Below are positions 27,099-35,798 of a DNA stretch of 64,000 bases, in pieces (the stretch's first letter is position 1; each line of letters starts with the position of its first letter). The notes below the pieces were generated by a model. The model had not been told where the DNA came from. It did not search any database and was given only the letters and a program-made list of their open reading frames with translations. The stretch is from JAAYXS01 sp043820985 (GTDB lineage: Bacteria > Planctomycetota > Phycisphaerae > UBA1845 > Fen-1342): assembly GCA_043820985.1 (NCBI GenBank), contig JBDRDH010000032.1:1-64000 (forward strand). The letters run 5' to 3'. The translations under genes and the position numbers were made by a program.

Positions 27099-28255
27099 CA
27101 GTTCCCACCGCCTTCCAACGCTTTCCGCGCCCCCGCGTGCCAAACCTGGCCGTCATGCGTGATCAACGCCCCCGCGATGATCTCGTCCTCCAGGTTCAGG
27201 TCAAACTCATTGTCTTTCCAGAACTCCAGCACAAACGCCGTCAGGTTCCGCGAAAAAAGCGTGCTGCCGTGCAGCGGCATGTCCGACGGCAGATTCAGCG
27301 GCGCGCATATCGTTACGCCGTGCCTGACCACGGTCTGACCGGGCTCCGTCAACACGCAATTACCCCCCGCCGTCGCCGCCAGGTCAACAATCACCGACCC
27401 CGGCTGCATGCCTTTGACCATCTTCTCGGTGATCAGCTTTGGCGCCTTGATCCCGCCGATCAACGCCGTCGTGATGACCACATCATTCGCCGCGCACTGC
27501 GCGCCGATCAACTCCGCCTGCTGGCGATAGAACTCCTGCGACAGCTCCTTGGCATAGCCGCTTGCCGTCTGCGCGTCCTCTTCACTCTCCACGCCCACGT
27601 ACTTACCCCCCAAACTGGCAATCTGCTCGGCGACCGCCTGCCGCGTATCCGTCGCCGACACCGACGCCCCCAAGCGCCGCGCCGTCGCGATCGCTTGCAG
27701 GCCGGACACCCCGGCTCCGATCACGAACACCTTCGCCGCGAGGATCGTCCCCGCCGCGGTCATGAACATCGGAAAGTACTTGCCCAACTCGTTGGCCGCG
27801 ATCAGCACCGCCTTGTAACCCGCGATGTTCGCCATCGACGACAACGTGTCCATTGACTGCGCGCGTGTAATCCGCGGAATACTGTCCGTGGCGAACGCAC
27901 TGACGCCTCGCTCGGCCAACCGCTTGACCGTCTCCAGACAGACCAGCGGCTGCATCGAGCACAACAACATCCCGCCCGCGCGCAGCAACTCAACCTCATG
28001 CTTCCCCGCGCCGGGATGATCCGTCGGTGGCTGGACCTTCAAGACCAGGTCGGCCCCACCCAGCAGCGCTGCTACATCCGCGTCCAGCCGCGCGCCGGCC
28101 TCCTCGTATTGACCGTCCGCCAGAAAAGCCGACTCACCCGCGCCCCGCTCGACCACCACCTCGACCCCAGCCTTCACCAGCTTCTTCACCGACTCGGGAA
28201 CCAGCGCCACGCGGCGTTCATCGTCCCGCACCTCTCGTGGAACCGCTATTATCAT
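27098..28255 (-). CDS. pntA1: NAD(P)+ transhydrogenase alpha subunit, NAD-binding part
   Basis: A 385-residue soluble subunit related to alanine dehydrogenase. It opens with MIIAVPREVRDDERRVALVP and has the Rossmann motif VIGAGVSGLQAIATARRLGA followed by VSATDTR. The mobile-loop and catalytic segments are intact. The ATG at 28255 has gagg five bases upstream, which decides it over an ATG 30 codons earlier. It is the first gene of the pnt operon. Confidence 0.95.
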   Translation of the reverse strand: MIIAVPREVRDDERRVALVPESVKKLVKAGVEVVVERGAGESAFLADGQYEEAGARLDADVAALLGGADLVLKVQPPTDHPGAGKHEVELLRAGGMLLCSMQPLVCLETVKRLAERGVSAFATDSIPRITRAQSMDTLSSMANIAGYKAVLIAANELGKYFPMFMTAAGTILAAKVFVIGAGVSGLQAIATARRLGASVSATDTRQAVAEQIASLGGKYVGVESEEDAQTASGYAKELSQEFYRQQAELIGAQCAANDVVITTALIGGIKAPKLITEKMVKGMQPGSVIVDLAATAGGNCVLTEPGQTVVRHGVTICAPLNLPSDMPLHGSTLFSRNLTAFVLEFWKDNEFDLNLEDEIIAGALITHDGQVWHAGARKALEGGGN

Positions 28256-28449
28256 CACTGCCTCATGGTTGTGGTGTGCTATTCCGCCGCCGCAAACGGC
28301 CCGCTTACGGCGACCAGACACGAACTCGGGAATATAAATCCCCAAACAATTCTATGATACCCCCCAAATGCAGACTCGCCACACAAGCAGAGATTACCCC
28401 CCGAATCCACTACTCACACGAATTCCAGATAGAAGCTACGTAGTCAAGA

Positions 28450-28479
28450 GTAGCGGCCGCCCTCTGTGGCGGCCGTCGG
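28450..28479. repeat. family A hairpin repeat
   Basis: gtagcggccg / ccctctgtgg / cggccgtcgg, one of the best-preserved copies. It lies between the divergent pntA1 upstream region and the end of nadD, about 60 bases past the nadD stop on the minus strand. Confidence 0.8.
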
Positions 28480-28539
28480 ATGAAGGAGAAGCTAACGCGC
28501 CAGCGCGAGGAGTCGCGCGAGCTCAAAACGTGATCGGTA

Positions 28540-29154
28540 TCACACATAGAGCCCGCATTCACCCACGTACGCCCGCACTGCTTCCGGAACCAGGTAACGT
28601 ATGCTCTTGCCCGCGCGCACACGCTGCCGGATGTCCGTCGAACTCACATCCACCAGCGGGCTCTCCACGACCGACCGCCGCAGCCGCTCGATCTGTTCCG
28701 CCGACAGCGGCCCCGCCAACCCAGAGAGGTCCGGCTCCTCAAATCCCGGCCGCCCCGCCGTCACGACCGTGCACAACTCGACCAACTCGCCAACCCGGTA
28801 CCACGTCCCTAGTTCCACCAGGCTATCCATGCCTACCAGCCAGTACAGCTCCGTATTGGCCGGATCCGATCTGAGAAAATGACGCACGGTATGCAGGGTA
28901 TATGTGATGCTCCCCTGGCGGATCTCCCAATCACTGACCGCAAAGCTCGGATCATCAGCCACCGCCAGCCGGCACATGGCCAATCGATCCTCCGCTGGCG
29001 CTAATACCTGGTTGAGCTTATGTGGCGGATTGGCCCCCGGTATCAAAACTACGCGGTCAATCTCCAATTGCTCGGCCACGAAACGGCTGACGATCAGATG
29101 ACCGACGTGGATCGGATCGAAAGAGCCCCCGAAGAGCAGTTCCCTGGCCAACAC
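28540..29154 (-). CDS. nadD: nicotinate-nucleotide adenylyltransferase
   Basis: A 204-residue enzyme of NAD synthesis that adenylates nicotinate mononucleotide. The nucleotidyltransferase motif GGSFDPIHVGHL (9-20) and the C-terminal SSTDIRQRVRAGKSIRYLVP are diagnostic, and YWLVGMDSLVELGTWYR matches the NMN site. The start is a GTG (a TTG codon follows directly). Its position near the pnt genes places two NAD(P)-related functions together, although they are not in one operon. Confidence 0.95.
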   Translation of the reverse strand: MLARELLFGGSFDPIHVGHLIVSRFVAEQLEIDRVVLIPGANPPHKLNQVLAPAEDRLAMCRLAVADDPSFAVSDWEIRQGSITYTLHTVRHFLRSDPANTELYWLVGMDSLVELGTWYRVGELVELCTVVTAGRPGFEEPDLSGLAGPLSAEQIERLRRSVVESPLVDVSSTDIRQRVRAGKSIRYLVPEAVRAYVGECGLYV

Positions 29155-29178
29155 CGCACTCCCACAAGTGACCGGTAT

Positions 29179-29844
29179 CTACTCTGAACGCTTGTGCGCT
29201 ACCAACTCCAATCGCTGTACAACTTCCGGAATCTCGTCGAGCTGCGGGTGAATACGTAATGCGTTCCGATAATGAAATAGCGCCCGCTTGTAATTGCCGC
29301 GCTCGACGTAAACGTGCCCCAGATTAACCGCCGCCAGGTAATGATATTGATTGCGCCGTAATGCCTGACGGAATGCCGTGCTCGCCGCCGCCAACCGTTC
29401 CAGGAAGAACAGTACTATTCCACGTTGGTGATGTGCCTCTGCGAAATCCGGCTCGCAAGTAGACAATTCGTCCAGCACAACCAGTGCCGCGAGATAATCC
29501 TCATCGCGAATCCGTTCGATTGCCGTTACCAACTGTTGATTCCCCGCCGCTGAGCCGGCGCGCATCCAGATCAGCCACAGGCTGTTTTCCGCCGTCTGTA
29601 CCAACTCGGGATCTTCCGCTCTTAAGGCACTGACCAATGCGCGGCAGTCCCGCAATGAGCCCTGTAGTCCTAAACATACCGCTGCCGCCCGTGCTATATC
29701 GCCGGTGCCAGTGGCCAGTAATCGTGCTAGACCGTCCGTGTCACATTCCGATAATAGTAATTGAACTACCGCCCCCAGGTCGGCACCGCCGGTCAACGCT
29801 TCGGCATGTTCGGTCAGTTGATTACTTGCACCGTCGCGAGACAC
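29179..29844 (-). CDS. TPR-repeat protein
   Basis: A 221-residue protein with no signal peptide. The first 100 residues look HEAT-like (DIARAAAVCLGLQGSLRDCR). The second half has at least two tetratricopeptide repeats: DFAEAHHQRGIVLFFLERLA and YLAAVNLGHVYVERGNYKRA with LFHYRNALRIHP. It starts at a GTG and lies 24 bases upstream of nadD on the same strand, so the two may be co-transcribed. The function is unknown. Confidence 0.7.
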   Translation of the reverse strand: MSRDGASNQLTEHAEALTGGADLGAVVQLLLSECDTDGLARLLATGTGDIARAAAVCLGLQGSLRDCRALVSALRAEDPELVQTAENSLWLIWMRAGSAAGNQQLVTAIERIRDEDYLAALVVLDELSTCEPDFAEAHHQRGIVLFFLERLAAASTAFRQALRRNQYHYLAAVNLGHVYVERGNYKRALFHYRNALRIHPQLDEIPEVVQRLELVAHKRSE

Positions 29845-30458
29845 TAACGGCTCTCCCTAACCACCGCCAGTTCCACGGCGGTCACGTCCACCCTTTAATT
29901 TGATCTCTCGGGACCTGCATGTCAGGCGGCACACTTCCACCACGCAGCCCGCATCACAGTAGCCGAGTTGCACTTGATCCTAGGCGGCTGTTTCGCCATC
30001 GTCAAACTACAGCAAAGGACTTCATGCTCTCTATAGCACGTGTGCCCGAAAAAGGCTCAATCTCAAATTCTCATCCTTTTATCAGATTAGGCTCCCGCCC
30101 GTGTAGTGTGGGACCGGTTTGTAACCGGTCAATAAATAGCGCCAGTGTGTAGGACTTGTCCGCACCTGGTGACTGGCCGTCTTGGCCGTGTGCAACCGCG
30201 TATATCGGCTACCGCCGATCTTTATACATTGCTAAACTGCTATGATATTATAGGACTATATTGTTGCATATACAATGATGAATTGACGGAAATAGCGACG
30301 CCCGTCGAATCGCACCTGCAAGGGACGGCGGAAGCCGCCATTCACAGGCTCCAAACGGGCGCCACCAAGTTAAGTATCGACCAGCTTTTCCCGGAAATCA
30401 AGTCCTGTACTATCCCCCCTCCATCCCCGCTCCTCAACCCTCTCACACATCAACAAGA
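29845..30458. other. long intergenic region, AT-rich core
   Basis: About 610 bases without a credible gene; the frames that are open in it lack coding character. It contains one family B hairpin (30108-30130) and an unusually AT-rich stretch around 30225-30290 (for example ctatgatattataggac and ttgcatatacaatg). A non-coding RNA or origin element is possible, but I recognise neither. No clear DnaA boxes were found. Confidence 0.4.
30108..30130. repeat. family B hairpin repeat
   Basis: gtgggaccggtt followed by tgtaaccggtc; the arms gaccggtt and aaccggtc pair perfectly. Related copies are at 41914 and 48482. Confidence 0.75.
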
Positions 30459-30489
30459 CGGCGGAAGTGTTCCGCGAACACCTCCGCCG
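30459..30489 (-). terminator. hairpin terminator after the sigma-70 gene
   Basis: A long stem (cggcggaagtgttc pairing with gaacacctccgccg, one mismatch, three-base loop) sits about 30 bases past the sigma gene stop on the minus strand. It is followed by the T-containing tract tcttgttg. It is a strong structure and likely ends the sigma transcript. Confidence 0.75.
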
Positions 30490-30517
30490 CTCTGTTATTT
30501 CGGTGTGGCCTTATGTC

Positions 30518-31516
30518 TTAGCCCGCCAGAATCCCATCCTCCAGCACGCAGCGCAGCTTGCCCAGCGCTTTGTTTTGTATCTGGCGCACGCGCTCTTTGG
30601 TGACGCCGATCATCATCCCGACTTGCTCGAGCGTTTTGGCCCGCGGATCGGATTCCGACATGGTTTCTTCGTCGTCTAGCGCGAAGCGTGCTCGGATGAC
30701 GCGCTCTTCAACCTCGCTGAGTTTTGCCAGGTTGCTGTCTATAATCGTTTTCAGTTCATCCACGCAATCATCCTCGACGGTACCGCGCTTATGTTCCAGG
30801 AAGTCACTCTTCTCCAGGTTCGGGTCAAACTCCGTCGGGAAGTGCCCGCGATAGCGCGCCGTCCGCATGGCCACGCGCGAGAAACTCTTCAAAATAGCCC
30901 GGCAGGCATACGTGCTGAACTTGAATCCCCGCGCGCAATCGAACTTGTCCACGCTACGCAGTAAAGCCAAATTGCCTTCGCTAACCAGATCGGCAAAGTC
31001 CACGTTCGAGACCCGCGCCCGCTTGGCCATCGCCAAAACGAGGGGCATGTTCACACGCATCAGATCCTCGCGTGTTTCGCGGGTGGCGTGTTCCCAGCGC
31101 AACAGCTCGCGGGTGGCCTCGGCCGTCAGACGCTTATCAGCGAACTCTTTTATCACTTGCATCACACGATAGCGGCAGTAGTTCAGCCGCCGAAACATGT
31201 GATGTTCCTGCTCGGTGTTCAGCGCGCCATTCCGCGGCCGCCTGAGGAGGTCAGCACCACTATCATCATTGCCGCCAGACACCTTGGACTGACTGCGTGT
31301 GGGCTGTTGCGGCATCGGTTCCAGCAGTATGGCCGCGCTACGTGGATCCTCAAACATCGGATCGAATACGCACTCGGCTATCTCGGACAGACGCCGTTTC
31401 AGGCAGCGTCGATCAACGGCCGTCAGCTCCCCAAGCACCGCTGCCGACGGCGCCTTCGCTGTTGGCTCCATCTTTTGGAGGCGGGTTGGCGCCTCATCAT
31501 TCTGAGCTGGAAGCAT
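30518..31516 (-). CDS. sigma-70 family RNA polymerase sigma factor (RpoD/RpoS-like)
   Basis: A 332-residue sigma factor with regions 1.2-4. Region 2 is ADLVSEGNLALLRSVDKFDC followed by RGFKFSTYACRAILKSFSR. Region 4 carries the helix-turn-helix TLEQVGMMIGVTKERVRQIQ and the ending NKALGKLR. The N-terminal 100 residues are of low similarity and lack a classical region 1.1. Region 3 is short. It resembles group 2/3 sigma factors of planctomycetes more than the vegetative RpoD. A promoter-like sequence lies 190 bases upstream and a strong hairpin follows the stop. Confidence 0.88.
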   Translation of the reverse strand: MLPAQNDEAPTRLQKMEPTAKAPSAAVLGELTAVDRRCLKRRLSEIAECVFDPMFEDPRSAAILLEPMPQQPTRSQSKVSGGNDDSGADLLRRPRNGALNTEQEHHMFRRLNYCRYRVMQVIKEFADKRLTAEATRELLRWEHATRETREDLMRVNMPLVLAMAKRARVSNVDFADLVSEGNLALLRSVDKFDCARGFKFSTYACRAILKSFSRVAMRTARYRGHFPTEFDPNLEKSDFLEHKRGTVEDDCVDELKTIIDSNLAKLSEVEERVIRARFALDDEETMSESDPRAKTLEQVGMMIGVTKERVRQIQNKALGKLRCVLEDGILAG

Positions 31517-31709
31517 GATCGCTCCTCGCTGAGTTCACCGGTCACGATCCACTGGCCGGTGGGATCCGCCCGAATCACGAGTATGCGCGCGATAGCGCAT
31601 GTCGTATCAGACGTATCACAATACAATGTCAACCTGAAGCCTTACGCCCAGCCTGTGGGGAGCCAAGAACTTGGCCGGGCTTGGCAACTATGGGGAGCCT
31701 TACAAAGGA

Positions 31710-31738
31710 AGTATAACGTACTTTACCGACAGTCGCAA
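31710..31738 (-). promoter_or_regulatory. sigma-70-type promoter for the sigma factor gene
   Basis: On the minus strand ttgcga (-35) is followed by a 17-base spacer and tatact (-10). This would give a leader of about 190 bases before the sigma start. A second, weaker candidate with a perfect ttgaca lies at 31627-31632. The rest of the 426-base gap shows no gene. Confidence 0.45.
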
Positions 31739-31942
31739 CCTATTACGTCCAATATGGCTCCCTCTGGCATGTATTGGCGATCCTCGCCGCGCAAATGACA
31801 AGACTGGAGATACTTAAGAACGCCAACAAACCGCGGCTTATTGATGCAACTGGAACATGCAGGTCTTCCAATCGCTATTTGAATCCAAAGTGTCCACTGT
31901 GTGCCGCGAAATTGCGAAACCTAATGTCCTATAAACAGGAAG

Positions 31943-32629
31943 CTATTCACGATGTGTCAGCCTGAACATACGTCCGCAAACCATCCGCTGACTCTCGGAA
32001 TCTTCACCTTCTACTGGATTCACCTCCACCGCTAGTCCGCAATGACGGGCAACCGTATCGAAATCGTCGGCTGTCGAGCGGTTCGCGTCACAAATCAGCG
32101 CAAAGCCAGTAGGACTAAGGTGTTGGCGAATGAACTCCGCGATCGGCCTCAGACTGCGTGTCTCATATAGAATGTCTGCCGCTACCAGCCGATCAACACA
32201 TAAAGCCGGATATATCTCGCGCCAATCCACGAAACGTGTCTCTGGAAACGGTAGACCATTGTGCCTGGCACTCTCCAATACAAAGGCCAGCGCGTCGTCA
32301 TCGTAGTCTGACATGATTACGTGGTAACCCAGTTGTAGTGCCGCCAGGCCCACTACTCCCAAACCACAGCCGATTTCCAGAACCATAGGTGGCTCCGTGA
32401 ACGTGTCGGCGGCTGGCCACTTGGCTACTTCATTCGTTAGTAACAGCGAAGCCGGCCAGAACTCCGCCCAGTATGGCAGGTACTCATCCTCCTCAAAACG
32501 AGCTACCACCCGCGGATCGTCAACCAGAGACTCGTAGTTGGCGGGCCCCAGTATCTCCAGGTCCACGTCGCCGACCCGTACGCGCCGACGCTTTGCGGGA
32601 TAACCTTGAAACCATTCCACTGAAGACAT
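31943..32629 (-). CDS. class I SAM-dependent methyltransferase (METTL/Nnt1-like)
   Basis: A 228-residue methyltransferase of the PF10294 type. EDEYLPYWAEFWPAS is the family start motif, VLEIGCGLGVVGLAAL the SAM-binding loop, and MSDYDDDALAFV the acidic-loop motif. The family methylates lysines in proteins, or small molecules. It is divergent from the acetyltransferase gene 115 bases away. The ATG start fits the family length. Confidence 0.87.
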   Translation of the reverse strand: MSSVEWFQGYPAKRRRVRVGDVDLEILGPANYESLVDDPRVVARFEEDEYLPYWAEFWPASLLLTNEVAKWPAADTFTEPPMVLEIGCGLGVVGLAALQLGYHVIMSDYDDDALAFVLESARHNGLPFPETRFVDWREIYPALCVDRLVAADILYETRSLRPIAEFIRQHLSPTGFALICDANRSTADDFDTVARHCGLAVEVNPVEGEDSESQRMVCGRMFRLTHRE

Positions 32630-32744
32630 ATGACTTTCCCGGTTGGGTTCACTAAGATGGTTTCTGGCGTCCGAACGATTGCAGATTCGCGCATGAATCT
32701 CTCAACGTATTATCCGTCGCGGGAAAAGGCCGGCAACCTGGAGA

Positions 32745-33284
32745 ATGGTCGTGGCGCTTAAGCCTGTTCAACTTACCGCCGACCCCACACTTCTCCGACT
32801 TGCGCCCTTTAATCCTGACCAGGCGGAGTTCATTGTATCCTGGGTGCGCGATGCGCATGAAGCCCTCTGGCTGGCGCCGAACACCAAGCCTCCCTTGACG
32901 GTTGAACGCGTCCGTCAGTGGCGCGCCCACGGACACGAGCAGTTGGCGCTTGTGCATCCTGAAGAGTCACAACCCTTGGCGTATGGCGAACTTAACGTGC
33001 TGCGTGCCACGCAGCAACACTACTGGCTTGGTCATCTGATCGTCAATCCCGAGTTGCGTGGTCGTGGCGTGGGGCGTGCCCTCACACTTCAATTGCTAAG
33101 CCGCGCTTTTAATATGCGCGGCGCACTCCAGGTCAGTCTGGTCGTCTTTCCAGACAATCTCGCCGCGATTGCCTGTTACCGTGCCGCCGGCATGCGCGAG
33201 GATGGCTATGAATCACATGAAGTCCCCGCCTGCGGTGGTTACCAGAAACTTTTGCGGATGGTTGTCTATCCACCGCCAGATTAA
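32745..33284 (+). CDS. GNAT-family N-acetyltransferase
   Basis: A 179-residue acetyltransferase. The acetyl-CoA motif A is IVNPELRGRGVGRALTLQLL (RGxGxG/A), followed by VSLVVFPDNLAAIACYRAAG, the motif B pattern with N..A...Y...GF. The substrate cannot be named. It is divergent from the methyltransferase, so the two may share a regulatory region. Confidence 0.9.
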   Translation: MVVALKPVQLTADPTLLRLAPFNPDQAEFIVSWVRDAHEALWLAPNTKPPLTVERVRQWRAHGHEQLALVHPEESQPLAYGELNVLRATQQHYWLGHLIVNPELRGRGVGRALTLQLLSRAFNMRGALQVSLVVFPDNLAAIACYRAAGMREDGYESHEVPACGGYQKLLRMVVYPPPD

Positions 33285-33420
33285 GCACTTAAGCAAAGCC
33301 GCAACTCTAGAATATCTAGATAGAACGGTGTCGACAGCACTATTCTCGGATTCAACGTGTCGTAATATGTGGCCCCGGTTGGGCTTCTTTCAACAAAACA
33401 GCTCGGGAAACCGCCAATCG

Positions 33421-33452
33421 CGCAAACGTGTTTCACGTGAAACACATTTGCG
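33421..33452. promoter_or_regulatory. parS: parS site (extended palindrome)
   Basis: The 16-base core tgtttcacgtgaaaca (33429-33444) is an exact match to the consensus ParB-binding parS site. Here it is extended by flanks into a 32-base palindrome with only one mismatched pair (cgcaaa ... tttgcg). It lies 900 bases from the parB stop, in the gap before the memo gene end. Confidence 0.95.
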
Positions 33453-33470
33453 CGGCTTCATGGATCAGTA

Positions 33471-34334
33471 TTAACCAGCTTTGAGAAATATGCCGGCTGC
33501 ATAACCAACAGAATTGACTGCCTGAACCCCCTCGCCCCGTTCAATGTCGGCGCTGCATGTATGCTCGAGCTCTACATACCGCGTGCAGCCCAGCTCGTGC
33601 ATCGCCCCGATCATCGCCGCTACCGCCCCTGCGCCACATGCGTTGTGGTTAATCGCGGCTTCGGAAACCACCGACCCCGCCTCCATCCGTACGACCAGGT
33701 CGATGAATCGCCGATCGTTAACCTCTTTCGCCCAGCGTACACCCTCGCGGCCATGGCCATGCGGCTCGAAGCCAAACGACGGCCCATAGTGGGTCAGGTC
33801 TGTTGACGCCAAAAAGGCCACTCGACGTTCGGATTTGTTGGCCTGCCGCCCACAAAAACGACCGACATCTTCCGCGGCCTGCTCTGGCAAGACCGCGATC
33901 GGCACAATCTTCACATCCGGAATCAACCGCTGGATAAAGGGCAACTGCACCTCAATGGCATGTTCGTGGCGATGCGGTGCCGGATCTGCCACCAGACCTG
34001 CCCCAGATGTCAGTTGATCCGCCAACTCACTGTCAATTTCCAGTTTTCCAAGGGGTGTTTCCCAGATGCCAGCGGCATAAACACTGGCCGGATTACGAGA
34101 GCCGCTATGCGTGGCACCGAAGATCACGACCGTTTCTGGTTTGTACGCCGCCACGCCGGCGATTCCGCGGGCCGCAGTCCGGCCGCTGTATACCCAGCCG
34201 GCATGCGGAACTATGGCCCCCGGGGCGGCGGGTGTGTCGACGCCGAGGAGCATCTCGTCAACCATGCGGCCACATGTTTCCGGATCCGAGGGGTAAAACC
34301 GACCGGCCACCGCCGGTTGACGCTTGCCGAACAT
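33471..34334 (-). CDS. MEMO1-family (AmmeMemoRadiSam system protein B) protein
   Basis: A 287-residue protein of the Memo family (PF01875), related to class III extradiol dioxygenases. Family motifs are RQPAVAGRFYPSDPE, VPHAGWVYSGRTAARG, HEHAIEVQLPFIQ, STDLTHYG and HNACGAGA. The metal-binding histidines are conserved. In many bacteria it occurs with an AMMECR1 protein and a radical SAM enzyme; neither partner is seen here. The gene starts five bases after the parB stop, so it is co-transcribed with parB. Confidence 0.92.
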   Translation of the reverse strand: MFGKRQPAVAGRFYPSDPETCGRMVDEMLLGVDTPAAPGAIVPHAGWVYSGRTAARGIAGVAAYKPETVVIFGATHSGSRNPASVYAAGIWETPLGKLEIDSELADQLTSGAGLVADPAPHRHEHAIEVQLPFIQRLIPDVKIVPIAVLPEQAAEDVGRFCGRQANKSERRVAFLASTDLTHYGPSFGFEPHGHGREGVRWAKEVNDRRFIDLVVRMEAGSVVSEAAINHNACGAGAVAAMIGAMHELGCTRYVELEHTCSADIERGEGVQAVNSVGYAAGIFLKAG

Positions 34335-34339
34335 CGCAA

Positions 34340-35257
34340 TTACTCCACGGCCTTGGAGCTGCCCAGCAACTCTGACAGGTGGTCAAACTCTTCCAGGTTG
34401 CGATAAGCAATTACTACCCGGCCGGCGTTTTTCCTGCGACCAGGTTGCAGCTTGACCGACAGGCCGACCGCACGGCTTAAGTTTTGCTCGACTTCGGCGA
34501 GATGTCGAGGCAAACCGCTGGGAGTTTTCTCGGGTGTTTCTGTTGGCGTGGATGCAACGCTGGTGGCGTTTTTGGCTAACTCTTCAACCTGACGGACGGC
34601 GAGATTGCGACGAACCGCCAGGCGAGCGACAGCTAGCTGGCGCTGTTGGTCCTCGATGCCGGCGATGGCGCGGGCCTGGCCCATGCCGAGCTGGTCGGAG
34701 ATGATCATTTCGCGGATTTCTGATTGTAATTTTAGTAACCGCAAGTAGTTAACAATGTTGGCGCGGCTTTCGCCGATGCGTCGGGACAGCTTCTCGATCG
34801 AGACGCCCATGGTTTCGACGTATTCGTTGTAGGCGGTGGCGCGTTCGATGGCGTTGAGATCCTCGCGTTGAAGGTTCTCGATCAGGGCTAGCTCGAGAGC
34901 TTCCGAATCGGACACTTCGCGGATGATGGCGGGCAGGAGTTTCAGGCCGGCGACCTGGGCGGCCCGCCAGCGGCGTTCACCCGCGACGAGTTCGTATAGA
35001 CCATCGCCGATGGGTCGCACGATGATTGGCTGCAGGATCCCATGGGCGCGGATGGAGTCGGACAACTCGCGGATCGACGCTTCGTCGAATGAGTTGCGAG
35101 GTTGATGAGGATTAGGCTGGATGGCGTCGGCGGGCAGATGTGTGATGTCACCCGATGGCGAGTCCGTTTTGGCCGGAACCGTCGCCGATCGTTTTTCACG
35201 GGGCGCGATCAAGGCGTTAAGGCCGCGCGCGAGTCTGGGAGCAGGGGGTTTAGGCAT
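34340..35257 (-). CDS. parB: chromosome partitioning protein ParB
   Basis: A 305-residue CTP-dependent DNA clamp that loads at parS and spreads. It has the CTP-binding box GERRWRAA (93-100), the ENLQRED motif (127-133) and the DNA-recognition helix-turn-helix IEKLSRRIGESRANIVNYLR (154-173). The C-terminal dimer domain is present. A parA gene is not adjacent, which is unusual, since parAB normally form an operon. A parS site lies in its upstream region. Confidence 0.96.
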   Translation of the reverse strand: MPKPPAPRLARGLNALIAPREKRSATVPAKTDSPSGDITHLPADAIQPNPHQPRNSFDEASIRELSDSIRAHGILQPIIVRPIGDGLYELVAGERRWRAAQVAGLKLLPAIIREVSDSEALELALIENLQREDLNAIERATAYNEYVETMGVSIEKLSRRIGESRANIVNYLRLLKLQSEIREMIISDQLGMGQARAIAGIEDQQRQLAVARLAVRRNLAVRQVEELAKNATSVASTPTETPEKTPSGLPRHLAEVEQNLSRAVGLSVKLQPGRRKNAGRVVIAYRNLEEFDHLSELLGSSKAVE

Positions 35258-35373
35258 GTTAATTCTCCTGGTTTAGCACAAGATATGGCTGATGAGTCAG
35301 CGTTGTCAACTGGATATTGCGCCAGGAGTTGTCCAATGCGGTTCTTTGCCAGCATTCTTTCTGCAAGTAACGC

Positions 35374-35389
35374 TGTTTCACGTGAAACA
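35374..35389. promoter_or_regulatory. parS: second parS site
   Basis: An exact tgtttcacgtgaaaca palindrome lies 117 bases upstream of the parB start. It could serve both as a loading site for the ParB clamp and as an operator of the parB promoter. Confidence 0.95.
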
Positions 35390-35436
35390 AGTTTGTCGCG
35401 GAGCGCCCGCTTACTATAGTAAACCTAGAACATCTA

Positions 35437-35470
35437 GCCACAGAGACACAGAGAGCGCGGAGGGCGCCGA
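35437..35470. repeat. short-period acagag repeat
   Basis: agccacagagacacagagag followed by cgcggagggcgccgag. The acagag core is repeated at short spacing. It resembles, from general knowledge, a degenerate repeat widespread in planctomycete intergenic DNA. Confidence 0.45.
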
Positions 35471-35522
35471 GAAAATATATGGCGCCAAATGTTTGTATAC
35501 TGAACTCACGGGAGATGGCGTA

Positions 35523-35798
35523 ATGACAGATAGCCGAAGTGATTCTGTTGCCGAGCAGCGTGAGGCGCTTGGGGAAGCGTTGTGTCTGCGTGATTATACG
35601 ACAGCCGATAGATTGATCGCTCAAGGGATTCAACTAGACGACGTCTTGGAAGAAACTGGCATCAGTTACTTACATCATGCGGCGCATGCCATGCAATTGT
35701 CTAATGGCGCCGAGTGCCAATTGATACAAGTAGATGGATGGTGTCGAGACCTGCGCGTATTGCCTGCTCAGTGTCTGGATAAGTTTGAGATTGAGTAG
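35523..35798 (+). CDS. small ankyrin-repeat-like protein, possibly a remnant
   Basis: A 91-residue frame with ggag eight bases before its ATG. One ankyrin-like unit is visible: ALCLRDYTTADRLIAQGIQL, then SYLHHAAHAMQL. The remainder (about 30 residues) is unrelated to the family. Ankyrin proteins usually carry several units, so this may be a truncated gene. It has no close neighbours on its strand. Confidence 0.4.
   Translation: MTDSRSDSVAEQREALGEALCLRDYTTADRLIAQGIQLDDVLEETGISYLHHAAHAMQLSNGAECQLIQVDGWCRDLRVLPAQCLDKFEIE

Larger units (their letters stand above)
33285..35522. other. candidate replication-origin-proximal region
   Basis: Two perfect parS sites bracket parB, and the strand GC skew reverses in this interval: plus-strand C exceeds G to the left and G exceeds C to the right, including across the boundary of two genes on the same strand. 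Sample counts: 33601-33660 has 24 C and 15 G; 34801-34860 has 12 C and 22 G. No dnaA gene or clear DnaA-box cluster is in the window, so the exact origin is not located. Confidence 0.5.

Noticed and set aside
29845..30458. Confirmed oriC in the AT-rich gap
   Set aside because: The region is AT-rich but I found no cluster of DnaA-box-like sequences, and the skew flip lies about 4 kb away.
35259..35633. Minus-strand 124-residue frame between parB and the ankyrin-like gene
   Set aside because: It runs through a parS site and a repeat, and its composition does not look coding.
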